In this document: positions 1-8,822 of the stretch, piece after piece
Numbering within the stretch: the stretch's first letter is position 1
Layout: every line of letters starts with the position of its first letter
Source: Aequorivita antarctica
GTDB lineage: Bacteria > Bacteroidota > Bacteroidia > Flavobacteriales > Flavobacteriaceae
Assembly: GCF_007997155.1 (NCBI RefSeq)
Contig: NZ_VORT01000016.1
Span: 1-53,364, forward strand
DNA length: 53,364 nucleotides
Reading direction: 5' to 3'
Notes under the pieces: model-generated
Told to the model about the DNA's origin: nothing
The model's database searches: none
Seen by the model: the letters and a program-made list of their open reading frames with translations, nothing else
Position numbers and translations under genes: made by a program

Positions 1-2455
1 TAACATCCAGTTGGATCGTAAATGGTGCCGCACAGTTTGCAACTGGAGGTTCGGTATCCTCTACAGTCACAGAATCTGAAGCACTATTTGTACATCCATT
101 AGCATCGCTAAAGGTATATGTCAATATATGTGTTCCATTACCCGCAGCCCCTGCATCGAATGTGTATGTCATACCATTTCCATCATCAGTAACTCCTGCA
201 CCGCTATAAACACCACCTACTGGTGTTCCGCCACCTTGAGCTGTGAGTATTGCATTAGGACAAAGAGGACTAACTGGAGCTGTAAATGACACTACAGGAA
301 GCGCAAATACTTCAACATCATCAGTTGCAGATGAACCTCCTTGAGTATATGTTAAAATATGAGTACCCACTCCTGCGCTAGCAGGGTCAAAGCTATAAGT
401 GGTTCCATTGCCATCATCGGTAACGCCAGCTCCACTATAAATTCCCCCTGTTGGCGTACCGCCGCCAAGACCAGTTTGAACACCAGCATCTATACATAGA
501 TTAGCTAATGCTGTAAAAGTAGCAGCAACTGCTGAAAATACTTCAACATCGTCTGAAGCGTTTAAAGAAGATCCACAAGGATCTGTAAAATTATAGGTTA
601 GGGTATGAATACCAACACCAGCTGCGGCAGGATCAAAGCTATAAGTTGTTCCGTTACCGTCGTCTGTAACACCGGCTCCACTATAAACTCCTCCTATTGG
701 AGTACCGCTGCCAAGACCAGTTTGGACCCCGGCATTTACAAGTAGATCTGCTAATGCTGTATAATCAGCAGATGTGTAATAGGCAAATCCTATTGTATTA
801 GAGGCTTGTGTTACAATACCGCTAATACTGGCTTTAGATGAAACATTGTTATAGCTATAGGAGTTTGGAGTAGAACCACAATCAAAAATAGTATTATTAA
901 AATAACCCGGAAATGTATCACCTTCATCACCACTATTGTAATTATTATTCAGATCGTTGTCTCCATCTGCTTGTTCAAGATTAACACGATATCTAGCTGG
1001 GTTCGTATTGTTTCCTATGGATTTGTCAATATGATATATACACAGTCCTGATCCCGGTAAAAAAGCATCCCACCCAATTTGCTGCCTATTTTCTAATAAG
1101 AAGTATTCAGTCGCAACCGTGGTGTTCAAACGATAGGAATCGGGAGAGTTTTGAGAATAATCCATATTACTGATAGTACCTGAGCCACTAAGTAATGTTG
1201 GTACCATCCAGGCCATTTCATCTTTACAATAAATAGAAGGATGCGCAGGTGTTTTTCCGGAGTTGTTCCAAGTACCTCCAGCCATTAAACACCAATTACC
1301 TAATCCACGAGAACCTCCATCGGTATCGTATAAATCAGGAAGCCCTAGCGCATGACCTAATTCATGGCACATTACACCTATGTTTGTAATATTTGTGGTC
1401 CCAAATTTCTCGGCTTGAATAATATAGTCGTTAATTGACTTTCCATCGTAAGTTACTTGTAAGCCACCAGCAGCCAAGGACCATCTATGTGACCAGATGT
1501 CACTTGCGTTTCCGGATTCTTCCGCGCCACGGCCGGAGTGAATTACCATTACCACATCAACGGCTCCATCATTATCACCGTCATAATTTGCAAAATTAAC
1601 ACCAGCTGCTTCAGCTCTGTCAATTGCTTCACGAATAAGTGGAACTGCATTTTGAAAATTTCTATTGTTTATATTATCAACTCCGTAGGTCGCGCGATTA
1701 TTAATTGATGTAAACCAACCAGCAACGTCGGTATTAATTGTCAGGTTTCCATAAGAAGCGGCTAGATAAAAGTCGCGAAAACTTCCCGTTTGTCCATTAA
1801 CATTATATCCAACCTGATTGCTAAGATTATTAAATTCGGTATTTGAATAGGTTGCAAGTTGATCGGGGTATTGTATTAATAAAAGCAATGCTTTCCGAAT
1901 ACCAAAGGATGGAAAAACGTTCTGGAGGGAAATTCCTGAAGGAACTTGAGCTGCATTAATAATAGAAACCCTATTTCTTAGAGGCTCTCCAACATAACGT
2001 GCATTTTTATTTAAGGAATTTAATGTTTGTCTATCCTGTGAATTCCTTTCAGTGGTTTCAGACACGTTTACATTAGTTATGTACAAATCGCCGTCAACGC
2101 CTTGGGCTACGTATTTAAAATATTTATCCGTAGGGTCTTGCATAACTGTATATCCGTCTACAGTCTCCAAATAAGTCATTCTGCCAACGGTTAAAATCCT
2201 TCCTTTAAAGGTTTTGCCGTTTGGCTGTTCCATTTCAGTTATATATGGAAAGTGAGAAACTCCACAAAATTCATTTCCCTGAGTTGGTATAACAGAGGTA
2301 ATATCGCCAGGCATCTGGGTTGGATTAGCTTGTACACCTTTCTGAACCTCTGAAGGGGAAAGGTAGCGCTGACTACTTTCAGCAAATTGTGCACTACTTT
2401 GCCATGTGCAGCAAACTACTACAATGGCTATTAATACTTGGGTAATTTTCTTCAT
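1..2455 (-). CDS. Secreted M6-family metalloprotease with C-terminal repeat modules (partial, C-terminus off the window)
   Basis: The reading frame is open from an ATG at 2455 to base 1, 818 codons without a stop, so the C-terminus is missing. The N-terminus (MKKITQVLIAIVVVCC...) is a typical signal peptide. Around residue 364 the zinc-protease motif HELGHALGLPDLYD is visible; this HExxHxxGLPDLYD pattern is characteristic of the immune-inhibitor-A-like M6 peptidases. After about residue 550 there are at least three near-identical repeats built around GVYSGAGVTDDGNGTTYSFD, followed by the start of a further module (DTEPPVANC), like the HYR/Ig-like modules of Bacteroidota secreted proteins. It is probably an extracellular protease, likely with a C-terminal sorting domain beyond the window. 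The family is clear; the substrate is unknown. Confidence 0.9.
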   Translation of the reverse strand, partial: MKKITQVLIAIVVVCCTWQSSAQFAESSQRYLSPSEVQKGVQANPTQMPGDITSVIPTQGNEFCGVSHFPYITEMEQPNGKTFKGRILTVGRMTYLETVDGYTVMQDPTDKYFKYVAQGVDGDLYITNVNVSETTERNSQDRQTLNSLNKNARYVGEPLRNRVSIINAAQVPSGISLQNVFPSFGIRKALLLLIQYPDQLATYSNTEFNNLSNQVGYNVNGQTGSFRDFYLAASYGNLTINTDVAGWFTSINNRATYGVDNINNRNFQNAVPLIREAIDRAEAAGVNFANYDGDNDGAVDVVMVIHSGRGAEESGNASDIWSHRWSLAAGGLQVTYDGKSINDYIIQAEKFGTTNITNIGVMCHELGHALGLPDLYDTDGGSRGLGNWCLMAGGTWNNSGKTPAHPSIYCKDEMAWMVPTLLSGSGTISNMDYSQNSPDSYRLNTTVATEYFLLENRQQIGWDAFLPGSGLCIYHIDKSIGNNTNPARYRVNLEQADGDNDLNNNYNSGDEGDTFPGYFNNTIFDCGSTPNSYSYNNVSSKASISGIVTQASNTIGFAYYTSADYTALADLLVNAGVQTGLGSGTPIGGVYSGAGVTDDGNGTTYSFDPAAAGVGIHTLTYNFTDPCGSSLNASDDVEVFSAVAATFTALANLCIDAGVQTGLGGGTPTGGIYSGAGVTDDGNGTTYSFDPASAGVGTHILTYTQGGSSATDDVEVFALPVVSFTAPVSPLCPNAILTAQGGGTPVGGVYSGAGVTDDGNGMTYTFDAGAAGNGTHILTYTFSDANGCTNSASDSVTVEDTEPPVANCAAPFTIQLDV

Positions 2456-2668
2456 AATAGTTTCATTCTAAGTTGGTTGGTTTGTTTTAAAGCCTAAGGT
2501 TTGGCTTTTCTTTTTTAAAGATGAAAGCGGTTTAGGTTCGGGTGACAAGCTACGGTCAATTAAACTCGTATAACATAAGTAGTACTACGTAGATAAGGCG
2601 TAGTGCACTTCGCACTAATTAGCAGCTTTATAAATATTAAGTTTTGGGTGTTGTTGGTTGAAAGGGGT

Positions 2669-2787
2669 GGCCTCGTTACACTTCGACCCTTCGATTGCCC
2701 TTCGACTCCGCTCAGGGCAAACTTAGCTCAGCACAGGCAAATTTGAAGTCGCTGTCGCTCATTCAAATTCACTTGGCCGCCTTTGAT
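2669..2787. repeat. Dispersed intergenic repeat, copy 1
   Basis: This segment of about 120 bp contains CCTTCGACTCCGCTCAGG, a TTAGCTCAGCACAGGCAAATTTGAA block and a GTCGCTGTCGCT block. The same blocks recur in the same order at 18956-19090. Both copies are in non-coding DNA, which suggests a dispersed REP-like element. Confidence 0.75.
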
Positions 2788-2964
2788 TTTGTTTTTTTAA
2801 AAGTACTATTATAGGTCCCTGAGTGTTTTGCCGCTAGACAAAATTTATCAAAGGGCCGGCCTATTGTCTATTCGCCCCCTTTTGAAATTCTTTCAATAAA
2901 AAACCTCTTCCCTTAATAACTCGTCGCTCGAACTTCTAACTTCATACTTCCAAATTCATAGCTG

Positions 2965-3093
2965 CTACTGCCCTCCCTTAATAGGATCACGCTGGGTTCT
3001 TACAGTCATGTCGCTTATATCCACAGAGCCCACTGGTTCTTTGCCTCGGCTCATTGGCATATCTTTCAAAACAGGATAACGAAGCAGTGATAA
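2965..3093 (-). pseudogene. Possible 3' remnant of an unidentified gene
   Basis: On the minus strand a 42-codon open stretch ends in TAG at 2965 and reads ...RYPVLKDMPMSRGKEPVGSVDISDMTVRTQ... It looks coding in composition, but it has no start codon and is bounded upstream by a TAG. I do not recognise the family. The rest of 2456-3163 holds only repeat sequence and the presumed promoter of the HYC_CC_PP gene. Confidence 0.25.
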
Positions 3094-3163
3094 CTAGTTG
3101 CAATTGTTAAAGATTTACTTCTATCGTCTGTGGTTTGAAGGTTTTTTCATAATTTAGCGCTAC

Positions 3164-3583
3164 ATGAAATCATTAATTCACAAAACAATAGCTGTTTTTA
3201 TGGCGGGGGTAGTTCTTTTTACTACCATGTCCTTTGCTGTAGATATGCATTATTGTGGTGATACATTGGTTGATTTTTCTTTTATTCAGCAGGTAGGCTC
3301 ATGTGGTATGGAGGAAATGCCCACTGTTGCAAATTGTGAAAATTCTTCAATAACTGAAAAATCTTGTTGTAAAGATCAGCAGTTGATTAAGCAAGGAAAA
3401 GACGACTTAAAAATTTCCTTTGAACAATTATCATTGCAGCAACAAATTTTTGTCGCTTCCCTTTCATATTCTTATATCAGTATTTTTGAAGGAACAGAAT
3501 CTAACGTTGTTCCTTTTGTTGCCTATCCACCTCCTTTCATTGAACGGGATGTGCAAGTGCTGCACCAGACTTTCTTAATTTGA
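3164..3583 (+). CDS. HYC_CC_PP family protein
   Basis: This 139-residue protein has an N-terminal hydrophobic signal segment (residues 8-26) and then the three signatures that name the family: MHYCGD near residue 29, a CC pair in SCCKDQ near residue 68, and a PP run (YPPPF) near residue 122. These small exported proteins are common in Bacteroidota next to heavy-metal RND efflux genes. That is the context here: cusA starts 118 bp downstream. The Cys/His pattern suggests periplasmic metal binding, but this is an inference. It opens the plus-strand metal-resistance cluster. Confidence 0.85.
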   Translation: MKSLIHKTIAVFMAGVVLFTTMSFAVDMHYCGDTLVDFSFIQQVGSCGMEEMPTVANCENSSITEKSCCKDQQLIKQGKDDLKISFEQLSLQQQIFVASLSYSYISIFEGTESNVVPFVAYPPPFIERDVQVLHQTFLI

Positions 3584-3701
3584 TTTTTAGACAGTAATTT
3601 TTTTGCCCTGCGGTATTTCCGTTTTGGGCACGTTTTGTTGTGTTCAATTTATTGAAACCAGAAAAACAATTAATCTATTAACTGTTTAATTATCAAAGTT
3701 T

Positions 3702-6700
3702 ATGCTAAATAAAAGCATCAAATTTCTCATAGAAAACAAACTCGTTGCTGTTCTAATGCTCATTGCTTTTGTGGGCTTTGGAACGGTTTACGCACCCTTT
3801 AATTGGAATACTGGTTTTTTGCCATCAGACCCTGTGGCTGTTGATGCCATTCCTGATATTGGCGAAAACCAACAGATTGTTTTTACTAAATGGGACGGTA
3901 GGTCGCCTCAGGATATTGAAGACCAAATAACCTATCCGTTGACCACTACGCTTTTGGGTATTCCCGGTGTGAAAACTATTCGTAGTTCTTCCATGTTTGG
4001 GTTTTCAAGTATCTATATCATTTTTGATGAGGATATCGAATTTTATTGGAGCCGTAGCCGCATCCTTGAAAAACTCAATTCCCTACCCAGTGGTCTTTTG
4101 CCAGAAGGTGTTAACCCAGCTTTGGGTCCTGATGCCACAGGATTAGGACAAATATTTTGGTACACACTCGAAGGACGCGATAAAGATGGCAATGTAACAG
4201 GAGGCTGGGATTTGCAGGAACTGCGAAGTATTCAGGATTACTACGTTAAGTATGCACTTGCCTCAGCCAGCGGTGTTTCTGAAGTAGCATCCATTGGCGG
4301 CTACGTAAAAGAATATCAGATAGACGTGAATCCTGAACTGATGCGCCAGTACAACATTAGCTTGGCCGAAGTTGTAAAAGCGGTAAAGGAAAGCAATAAG
4401 GACATTGGCGCACAAACCTTGGAAATTAATCAGGCAGAATACCTCGTTCGTGGTTTGGGTTATGTGAAATCTGTGGCAGATATTGAAAATGCTGTTGTTA
4501 CATCAGAAAATTATACGTCTATTAAGATTAGTGATATTGCCAATGTTTCACTTGGTCCTGCGGCAAGAAGGGGCATTTTGGACAAGGAAGGTGCCGAGGT
4601 TGTGGGGGCTGTTGTGGTGGCCCGATATGGGGCAAACCCAATGGAAGTCATCACGAACGTAAAGGAAAAAATTGAGGAGTTAAGCAAAGGATTGCCTACA
4701 AAAGTGCTGGCCGATGGCAGAACTTCACAAGTAACTATTGTTCCTTTTTATGATCGGACCGAACTCATACAGGAAACATTGGGCACGCTCAATGAAGCAC
4801 TTACGTTGGAAATCCTTATCACTATTTTGGTAATTGTCGTGATGGTTTTCAATCTTCGGGCATCGATTCTTATATCGGGTCTCTTGCCAGTAGCAGTGTT
4901 GATGGTTTTCATTGCCATGAAATTTTTTGGGGTTGACGCCAATATTGTAGCCCTTTCAGGTATTGCAATTGCAATAGGCACCATGGTCGATGTGGGAATT
5001 ATCTTGGCAGAAAATATTATTCGGCATTTGGATGAGGAAAATGAAAAAATGGAAGCTGGAAGTCAGAAGTTGGCAGATCCTGAATCCAACATACAGCCCA
5101 CTGCCTCTAAATTCCAACGATTACCTATCAATACAATCGTGTATAACGCAACTGCCGAAGTTTCAGGGGCTATTGTTACTGCGGTATTAACAACCATTAT
5201 TAGTTTTATTCCCGTATTTACGATGATTGGGGCAGAGGGTAAGCTCTTCCGTCCGCTTGCATTTACAAAAACGTTTGCCTTAACGGCTTCTATTATCATT
5301 GCTTTGTTTTTGATTCCTCCATTTGCAGCCTTCTTATTTAAAAGTAGAAAAATAAGAAGAAGCACCAATTATGGCATCAACGGATTGCTATTGTTGGCAG
5401 GGTTTATTGCGGTTATTTTTGGGCATTGGGTTGGTATTATCCTTATTGGCTTCAGTTTTGTTGCATTTGCTAAAATTCGCGGCAGTTGGTCAAAAGAGCG
5501 TTCCAATAAATATAGCATCTATTTATCTGCCGCAGCCATAGTTTTTCTTTTGGCGGAATATTGGCGGCCTTTGGGAGTGGATAAAAGTGTGTTTGTAAAT
5601 CTCATTTTTGTCGCAATTATTTGCTTTGGCCTGTTGGCAAGTTTTTTACTTTTTAAAAACTATTATTCCCGAATCCTTAAATGGGCATTGGAAAACAGAT
5701 TGCTGTTCTTGTCTATTCCCACAACGCTCTTGATCCTCGGGTTCATTATATTCAAAAATACCGGCAAGGAATTTATGCCTTCGCTCAATGAAGGTTCCTT
5801 CCTATTGATGCCAACTTCAATGCCACATGCTGGCGTGGAAGAAAATAAACGGGTGCTTCAACAATTGGACATGGCGGTGGCAAGTATACCCGAAATTGAA
5901 ACAGTTGTCGGTAAATCCGGACGTACGGAATCTGCACTCGATCCGGCACCTTTATCAATGTATGAAAATATGATTCAGTACAAACCTGAATATATGCTGA
6001 AAGAGGGTGAACGGCAACGTTTTAAAGTTGATGAAGAAGGTTTCTTTATTCGGAAGGATAGCAGTTTTATTGTCAATCCAAATAATAATGTCAGTTCGAG
6101 CGCAGTCGAGAACGCTCGAAAAGCTGGAAAAAGCATCTCGACTGCGCTCGATGTGACAGCAAAAGATTTGATAGAAGATGACGATGGCGAATTCTTCCGA
6201 AACTGGCGACCGGAAATCAATTCCCCAGACGATATTTGGAATGAAATTGTAAGAGTTACAAAGTTTCCAGGTGTTACTTCAGCACCCAAACTGCAACCCA
6301 TTGAAACCCGTTTGGTCATGTTGCAGACCGGCATGCGCGCCCCCATGGGCATAAAAGTGAAAGGTCAGGATTTAAAACAAATTGAAGCCTTTGGGATTCA
6401 ATTGGAAGGTATCCTAAAACAGGCCGAAGGCGTGAAAGAGGAAGCCGTTTTTGCAGATCGGATTGTGGGCAAACCTTATTTGCTAATTGACATTGATAGA
6501 ACAAAATTATCCCGTTACGGAATTACTATCGAGGATGTTCAAAATGTGCTGAAAGTAGCCGTTGGCGGAATGGTGTTAACCCAAACCGTGGAAGGCAGGG
6601 AGCGTTATGGGGTTAGGGTTCGTTATCCTCGTGAATTACGTGGAGATCCATCAGATTTGAAAAGCATTTATATACCCGTTGAAAATGGCAATCCTGTTCC

Positions 6701-7544
6701 TTTGAGCGAGGTGGCAACCATTAAATACGAACAAGGTCCACAAGTGATAAAAAGCGAAGATACTTTTTTGGTGGGCTATGTACTTTTTGACAAACTGGAT
6801 GGTTTTGCCGAAGTGAATGTCGTGGAAAATGCACAGGCGCTTATTCAACAAAAAATAGACAATGGCGAATTGGTAATGCCGAAAGGCATAAGTTATAAAT
6901 TCACTGGAACTTATGAAAACCAGTTGCGTGCCGAAAAAACCTTGTCCGTCATCGTGCCTTTGGCGCTGGCAGTCATATTTTTGATATTGTATTTCCAGTT
7001 CCGTTCGGTTTCTACGACTTTTATGGTGTTTACAGGGATTGCGGTGGCCTTTGCAGGTGGTTTCGTTATGATTTGGTTTTATGGGCAGGATTGGTTTTTG
7101 AACTTCAACTTTTTTGGCGAAAACATGCGGGACCTCTTCAATATAAAAACTATCAATTTGAGCGTGGCGGTTTGGGTTGGCTTTATTGCGCTTTTCGGCA
7201 TTGCAACAGACGATGGGGTAGTAATGGCAACCTATCTCACGCAGACTTTTGATAAAAATGACCCCACAGATATTGCAGAAATTCGAAGATCAACTTTGGA
7301 AGCCGCTTCAAAAAGAATCCGTCCTTGTTTAATGACCACTGTTACCACCATTTTGGCATTGTTGCCAGTACTAACTTCTACTGGAAAAGGTAGCGATATA
7401 ATGCTACCAATGTCTATTCCAATTTTCGGCGGAATGCTTTTAGACACCACATCCTATTTCCTAGTGCCAGTACTTTATAGCTGGAGGAAGGAACGGATAG
7501 CGAAAAAAAGGATTCAAGAAATAAGATCCAAGAATCAAGACTAA
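3702..7544 (+). CDS. cusA: CusA/CzcA-like heavy-metal RND efflux pump
   Basis: At 1280 residues this is longer than the usual 1040-1250 of heavy-metal RND pumps. It has TM1 (residues 9-30), the porter segments, a hydrophobic TM2-TM6 block with GIAIAIGTMVDVGIILAEN near 420-440 (TM4, with the acidic residue expected in the proton relay), a central loop with GKSGRTESALDPAPLSM near residue 735, and a second TM block near 1090-1270. It exports cytoplasmic/periplasmic metal, most likely Cu(I)/Ag(I), using the proton gradient, and should work with the TolC-like protein directly downstream. The CusB-like adaptor is unusually far away (17.1 kb). Two insertions stand out: a perfect palindrome read in frame at residues 799-817, and a low-complexity segment at residues 448-466. 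Confidence 0.93.
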   Translation: MLNKSIKFLIENKLVAVLMLIAFVGFGTVYAPFNWNTGFLPSDPVAVDAIPDIGENQQIVFTKWDGRSPQDIEDQITYPLTTTLLGIPGVKTIRSSSMFGFSSIYIIFDEDIEFYWSRSRILEKLNSLPSGLLPEGVNPALGPDATGLGQIFWYTLEGRDKDGNVTGGWDLQELRSIQDYYVKYALASASGVSEVASIGGYVKEYQIDVNPELMRQYNISLAEVVKAVKESNKDIGAQTLEINQAEYLVRGLGYVKSVADIENAVVTSENYTSIKISDIANVSLGPAARRGILDKEGAEVVGAVVVARYGANPMEVITNVKEKIEELSKGLPTKVLADGRTSQVTIVPFYDRTELIQETLGTLNEALTLEILITILVIVVMVFNLRASILISGLLPVAVLMVFIAMKFFGVDANIVALSGIAIAIGTMVDVGIILAENIIRHLDEENEKMEAGSQKLADPESNIQPTASKFQRLPINTIVYNATAEVSGAIVTAVLTTIISFIPVFTMIGAEGKLFRPLAFTKTFALTASIIIALFLIPPFAAFLFKSRKIRRSTNYGINGLLLLAGFIAVIFGHWVGIILIGFSFVAFAKIRGSWSKERSNKYSIYLSAAAIVFLLAEYWRPLGVDKSVFVNLIFVAIICFGLLASFLLFKNYYSRILKWALENRLLFLSIPTTLLILGFIIFKNTGKEFMPSLNEGSFLLMPTSMPHAGVEENKRVLQQLDMAVASIPEIETVVGKSGRTESALDPAPLSMYENMIQYKPEYMLKEGERQRFKVDEEGFFIRKDSSFIVNPNNNVSSSAVENARKAGKSISTALDVTAKDLIEDDDGEFFRNWRPEINSPDDIWNEIVRVTKFPGVTSAPKLQPIETRLVMLQTGMRAPMGIKVKGQDLKQIEAFGIQLEGILKQAEGVKEEAVFADRIVGKPYLLIDIDRTKLSRYGITIEDVQNVLKVAVGGMVLTQTVEGRERYGVRVRYPRELRGDPSDLKSIYIPVENGNPVPLSEVATIKYEQGPQVIKSEDTFLVGYVLFDKLDGFAEVNVVENAQALIQQKIDNGELVMPKGISYKFTGTYENQLRAEKTLSVIVPLALAVIFLILYFQFRSVSTTFMVFTGIAVAFAGGFVMIWFYGQDWFLNFNFFGENMRDLFNIKTINLSVAVWVGFIALFGIATDDGVVMATYLTQTFDKNDPTDIAEIRRSTLEAASKRIRPCLMTTVTTILALLPVLTSTGKGSDIMLPMSIPIFGGMLLDTTSYFLVPVLYSWRKERIAKKRIQEIRSKNQD
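6096..6151. repeat. Palindromic repeat element inside cusA, read in frame
   Basis: Left arm TCGAGCGCAGTCGAGA (6096-6111) and right arm TCTCGACTGCGCTCGA (6136-6151) are perfect 16-bp inverted repeats with a 24-bp loop. This resembles the REP-like palindromes usually found between genes in Flavobacteriaceae. Here it encodes about 19 extra residues of CusA without breaking the frame. Confidence 0.85.
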
Positions 7545-7549
7545 AAAAA

Positions 7550-8797
7550 ATGAAAATGCAACGATCAAATTATTTTATAAAACAAAAAGCCATGCTGTTT
7601 CTTGGCTCTTGGCTCTTGGTTCTCAATAGTTATGGGCAAGATTTACAGACCTACATAGACGAAGCTATCACCAATAGTCCCGAAATCCAAAAGGTTCTGT
7701 TCCAATCTGATATTGCTGATGAAAAAGTAAATGAAGCCAATTGGCTACCGAATACTGAAGTTAGCGCAGGATATTTTGTAAGTGAGCCAGAAACTCGAGT
7801 AGGTGCGCAAAAGGCGCGTTTTTCCGTGAAGCAGATGCTCCCTTGGTTTGGAACGATTACAGCGAGGGAAAACTACGCGTCGTCAATGGCCGAAGCCCAA
7901 TATGTGGAAGTGACCATCGCAAAACGAAAGCTCGCGCTTTCCGTTTCACAATACTATTATCAACTTTATGAAATAAGGGCCAAACAAGAAGTCCTTGATA
8001 AAAACATAGGGCTCCTAAAGACTTATGAACAGCTAGCACTCACTTCAGTGGAAGTAGGTAAGGCATCTGCTGTGGACGTTTTGCGATTACAAATGCGGCA
8101 GAATGAGCTGCAACAGGAAAAAGACGTTTTGCTACAACAAAACAAAGGAATACAGGCGGCGTTGAACAGTTTGGTGAACCGTGATTATGATACCGATGTA
8201 TTGGTGGTGTCTTCACTGGAAATTCCAGAAGAGGACAATCTTTATAGTTATGAGTCACTTTCGGTAAATCCAGAACTACTCAAATACGATAAGCTTTATG
8301 AGTCTGTAACCCAATCGGAGCTGTTGAACCAACGGGATGCTTTGCCAATGTTCGGTTTAGGACTGGATTACATACCGGTTGCCGAACGTACCGATATGAA
8401 TATGGTTGACAATGGAAAGGACATAGTGATGCCTATGGTATCAATATCGATTCCCATTTTCAACAAACGCTACAAGTCCGTTTCCAAGCAAAACGAACTA
8501 CGCAAACAGGAGATTCAATCCCAAAAGGACGAAAGGCTGAATGTACTGAAGGCCGATTTGTCGAAGGCCATTTCCCAGCGGAACCAAGCCCGTATAAAGT
8601 TCAATACCCAACAGAAAAACCTAGTACAGGCCCAAAATGCAGAGGACATCCTTATCAAAAATTACGAAACTGGAACGATTGATTTTAACGATGTGTTGGA
8701 TATTCAAGAACTGCAATTAAAGTTTCAAATGAGCCAAATTGAATCGGTTAAAAATTATCATGTACAATCCACTATCATCAATTACTTAACCAAATAA
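7550..8797 (+). CDS. TolC-family outer-membrane efflux protein (CusC-like)
   Basis: This 415-residue protein starts 5 bp after cusA, so the two are almost certainly cotranscribed. An N-terminal hydrophobic stretch (LFLGSWLLVLNSYGQ) is the signal peptide. The rest has the alternating coiled-coil/beta pattern of outer-membrane efflux proteins, including the SVEVGKASAVDVLRLQ and ENYETGTIDFNDVLDIQE-type repeats around residues 163-182 and 375-395 that mark the two OEP halves. It should form the outer-membrane duct of a tripartite metal efflux pump with CusA (3702) and the CusB-like adaptor (17165). The signal peptide is partly encoded by a CTTGGCTCTTGG repeat. Confidence 0.88.
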   Translation: MKMQRSNYFIKQKAMLFLGSWLLVLNSYGQDLQTYIDEAITNSPEIQKVLFQSDIADEKVNEANWLPNTEVSAGYFVSEPETRVGAQKARFSVKQMLPWFGTITARENYASSMAEAQYVEVTIAKRKLALSVSQYYYQLYEIRAKQEVLDKNIGLLKTYEQLALTSVEVGKASAVDVLRLQMRQNELQQEKDVLLQQNKGIQAALNSLVNRDYDTDVLVVSSLEIPEEDNLYSYESLSVNPELLKYDKLYESVTQSELLNQRDALPMFGLGLDYIPVAERTDMNMVDNGKDIVMPMVSISIPIFNKRYKSVSKQNELRKQEIQSQKDERLNVLKADLSKAISQRNQARIKFNTQQKNLVQAQNAEDILIKNYETGTIDFNDVLDIQELQLKFQMSQIESVKNYHVQSTIINYLTK

Positions 8798-8822
8798 ACA
8801 TTTAAAATAATTATATAAAAAA

